Assembly (NCBI GenBank): GCA_965220185.1
Contig: OZ244807.1
Location: 2,666,001 to 2,730,000, forward strand
Length of the DNA: 64,000 bases
Direction of reading: 5' to 3'
Source of the DNA: Azotimanducus sp965220185
GTDB taxonomy: Bacteria; Pseudomonadota; Gammaproteobacteria; Pseudomonadales; Azotimanducaceae
The notes under the pieces were generated by a model. The model had not been told where the DNA came from and did no database searches. It was given only the letters and a program-made list of their open reading frames with translations. Position 1 is the first letter of the stretch. Each line of letters opens with the position of its first letter. This document shows, piece by piece, positions 62,099-64,000 of this stretch. The translations under genes and the position numbers were made by a program.

Positions 62099-63018
62099 GC
62101 CCGACCCATTGGCATCCGGAGTGCGATGAAGACGCACTTGAGGCGCGAGCCTCGATGTTGAAGGCCGCACGCGAGTTCTTCGACTCCCGCGGATACTTGG
62201 AAGTACAAACCCCAAGCCTATCAAGCCACACCGCGAGCGATCCGTTTCTTGACTCGTATGCCTTGGGAAGCGGCACAGCGCGTCAGTACCTGCAAACGTC
62301 TCCTGAATTCCATATGAAACGACTGATGGCGCACATTCCGAGGCCGATCTATCAAATCTGCCATGCTTTTCGCCAAGGCGAGACCGGCCGCCTGCACAAC
62401 TCGGAATTTACCATGGTCGAGTGGTACGCGCCCGGCGTCCATTCGATCGCGATGGCCGAGCTGATGACCTTGCTGATCGATTCGCTTCTCGAACCTGGCG
62501 AGGTACGCCGCACATCATTTCAGCAGCTTCTGCGCGAGACACATGGCGTGGATATCTATGCCGGCGACGAATCCGCATTGCTCAGCGCGGCGCGGCGCGT
62601 GGCGGCGCATGCGGATCGGATCAATGCGCTCGATTGCCTGTACGAGCATGCGCTGTCGTTCTTGTCCGGCCGCGTCTTGGTGCATGGGTTTCCATTACCG
62701 CTCGCGTCGCTCGCCGCAATAGGGCGTGACGGCGTCGCGGAGCGCTTCGAATTGATCATCGACGGCATCGAGATCGCCAATGGCTGCCAAGAGATGATCG
62801 ATGCGGACGAATTCAGGCTACGAACCAACCGCAACAACGAGATCCGCCGTGATCGAAGCTTGCCGCAGGTCGCGTGCGATACTCGTCTTGAGGCCGCGCT
62901 GCGTTGCGGGCTTGCCCCTGCTTCGGGCGTAGCCCTCGGTTTCGACCGTCTGCTCATGCTCAAGCTCGGCAAACCGACTATCTCGGAAGTTCTTGCGTTT
63001 TCTGATCGGACTCGATGA
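62095..63018 (+). CDS. epmA: EF-P beta-lysine ligase EpmA (PoxA/GenX)
   Basis: 307 residues from the GTG at 62095. A class II lysyl-tRNA synthetase core without the anticodon domain: FFDSRGYLEVQTP (motif 1), TSPEFHMKRLMA and YQICHAFRQGETGRLHNSEFTMVEWY (motif 2) and GVALGFDRLLML (motif 3). It attaches (R)-beta-lysine to EF-P. The lysine aminomutase EpmB is not in the window. Confidence 0.95.
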   Translation: MSPTHWHPECDEDALEARASMLKAAREFFDSRGYLEVQTPSLSSHTASDPFLDSYALGSGTARQYLQTSPEFHMKRLMAHIPRPIYQICHAFRQGETGRLHNSEFTMVEWYAPGVHSIAMAELMTLLIDSLLEPGEVRRTSFQQLLRETHGVDIYAGDESALLSAARRVAAHADRINALDCLYEHALSFLSGRVLVHGFPLPLASLAAIGRDGVAERFELIIDGIEIANGCQEMIDADEFRLRTNRNNEIRRDRSLPQVACDTRLEAALRCGLAPASGVALGFDRLLMLKLGKPTISEVLAFSDRTR

Positions 63019-63054
63019 CCTTCAAGTGCTCACCTCGGGGGCTGCTCACCTCGG

Positions 63055-63082
63055 GGGCAGGCACCGCGGCGGTGCCTGTCCC
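63055..63082. terminator. GC-rich hairpin behind epmA
   Basis: GGCAGGCACCGC / GCGGTGCCTGTC forms a long stem with almost no loop. There is no T-run, so termination is uncertain. Just before it GCTCACCTCGGGGG occurs twice in tandem. Confidence 0.5.
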
Positions 63083-63103
63083 TTCGGCTGTTACACTGTT
63101 GCA

Positions 63104-63122
63104 ATTGAGAATAATTCTTGTT
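63104..63122. promoter_or_regulatory. Fur box upstream of feoA
   Basis: TTGAGAATAATTCTTG at 63105-63120 fits the 7-1-7 Fur consensus (TGAnAATnATTnTCA) with mismatches only at the last positions. It lies about 57 bp before the feoA start, a typical place for iron repression of feoAB. Confidence 0.8.
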
Positions 63123-63176
63123 TGAATGCAAGTGCCTTCAGCCTTTGCGCCATCAATCACCTTCATTCACAACAAC

Positions 63177-63398
63177 ATGCTCAGTGAGAATCAAAAATTT
63201 GCGCGTGTTCGCGGTTTCGTGGATGAGGACAGCCCCTACGCGAAAAGGCTGCAGAGCTTGGGATTCACGCCAGGCGCGCTCGTCGAGTTCATCAGGCAAG
63301 CACCGCTCGGCGATCCCGTCCAATTGAGAATTCGCGGCGCACGCATCGCTCTCAGAAAAGCCGAAATTTCAGCACTCGTCTTGGAAGCGCAGTCATGA
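63177..63398 (+). CDS. feoA: FeoA, ferrous iron transport accessory protein
   Basis: 73 residues from the ATG at 63177: an SH3-like fold with LQSLGFTPGALVEFIRQAPLGDPVQLRIRGARIALRKAEISAL, which is the FeoA signature. The earlier ATG at 63126 would place the start at the Fur box border. It overlaps feoB by 4 bp (ATGA). Confidence 0.93.
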   Translation: MLSENQKFARVRGFVDEDSPYAKRLQSLGFTPGALVEFIRQAPLGDPVQLRIRGARIALRKAEISALVLEAQS

Positions 63399-64000
63399 TG
63401 CGCGTGGCCCTTGCGGGCGGCCCCAATGTCGGCAAGTCAACCCTGTTCAATGCGCTGACCGGCGCGCATCAACATGTCGGCAATTGGCCGGGAGTCACCG
63501 TTGACAAGAAAGTAGGTCGATTTCAAGTTGACGCTTTGACGTGCGAAATCATAGATCTCCCGGGTCTCTCGGACTTCTCCCAGAACCAAACGGCCTTGCC
63601 CCTCGATCAACGAATCACCTTGGACTTTCTCGCCTCGCGCCAGTCAGATGCCGTCATTTGCGTTGTCGATTCCACCTCACTCGCCCGCGGCCTTTATCTT
63701 GCCACTCAGTTGCGCGACTTCGGAATACCAATGGTCGTGGCCTTAAACATGAGCGATCTCGCTCGCCGTCACGGCCTCAGAATTGACTGCGACAAGCTCT
63801 CCGAGCGCCTCAATTGCGAAGTGGTGAATGTATCGGCAAGCCGCAACGAAGGCATTGCGCAACTTCAGGCAGCCGTCGCACGCACGACAGCTGGTGCCGT
63901 GACGCCCGAAGCGGGCGCGTCAATTACCGCGCTAAGCCCCGCGGAGCGTTATCGGCAAGCGGATGAGATATACGCCGAAGCCGTCTCCGGCGGACAGAAC
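63395..64000 (+). CDS. feoB: FeoB, ferrous iron transporter, N-terminal part
   Basis: The frame is open to the end of the window (202 codons seen). The G domain is complete: G1 GGPNVGKST, G3 DLPGLSD, G4 NMSD and G5 VSAS. The start of the GDI region follows (LSPAERYRQADEIY). The membrane part lies beyond the window. FeoB imports Fe2+ through the inner membrane under Fur control. Confidence 0.95.
   Translation, partial: MMRVALAGGPNVGKSTLFNALTGAHQHVGNWPGVTVDKKVGRFQVDALTCEIIDLPGLSDFSQNQTALPLDQRITLDFLASRQSDAVICVVDSTSLARGLYLATQLRDFGIPMVVALNMSDLARRHGLRIDCDKLSERLNCEVVNVSASRNEGIAQLQAAVARTTAGAVTPEAGASITALSPAERYRQADEIYAEAVSGGQN

Overview
The window looks like a chromosome segment of a gammaproteobacterium. 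The block pilT - yggS - proC - yggT - metX - metW - DUF4426 is in the order I know from Pseudomonas and relatives. A ZapB-like gene - zapA - 6S RNA - 5-formyl-THF cyclo-ligase block, a parE-parC pair, efp next to its lysyl-modifying enzyme epmA, and a Fur-type feoAB start agree with this. Many acyl-CoA dehydrogenases and a complete coenzyme F420 pathway point to an environmental, probably uncultured lineage and not an enteric one. I cannot name a genus.

Positions 1-6200 are accessory DNA and hold the most unusual part: a decayed type II-C CRISPR locus. It has a short array (three 36-bp repeats, two 30-bp spacers), cas2 cut in two by a tnpB-carrying element, a nearly complete cas1, and a tracrRNA whose anti-repeat matches the array repeats. 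There is no cas9. An IS630-family insertion sequence lies exactly where cas9 would be expected, between cas1 and the tracrRNA. A DUF4143-type ATPase gene preceded by three 23-bp iterons follows.

Positions 6200-23300 are mostly core genes: the pilT/proC/met block, a VOC protein, a YCII protein, a TA-flanked MITE, the operon glcD-glcE-glcF-(thioredoxin-like DUF255), the zapA/6S/fau block and an MFS transporter. Positions 23289-29923 carry the F420 operon fno-cofE-cofD-cofC-cofGH, with a divergent F420-type (LLM) oxidoreductase; a second LLM gene lies at 45.6-46.6 kb. The operon makes the cofactor, recycles it with NADP(H), and probably feeds the luciferase-like enzymes.

Positions 30000-48720 mix a DUF3883 protein, a methionine-rich lipoprotein, an M1 peptidase, a uracil-DNA glycosylase, four acyl-CoA dehydrogenases with two SDRs and a metallo-hydrolase (fatty or branched acyl degradation), mtfA, a heat-shock hsp20 with a clear sigma-32 promoter, and htpX.

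A tRNA-Thr(TGT) at 48745-48820 is followed by a small accessory island (48.9-55.1 kb). It holds a nucleotidyltransferase-HEPN fusion, a three-domain PPC-repeat protein carrying a relic MITE end, a MntA-HepT pair, a PIN-like protein with a small partner, and a 22-G homopolymer. From 55.2 kb core genes resume: an acyl-CoA dehydrogenase, cpdA, parE, parC, efp, epmA, feoA and the start of feoB, which runs off the end.
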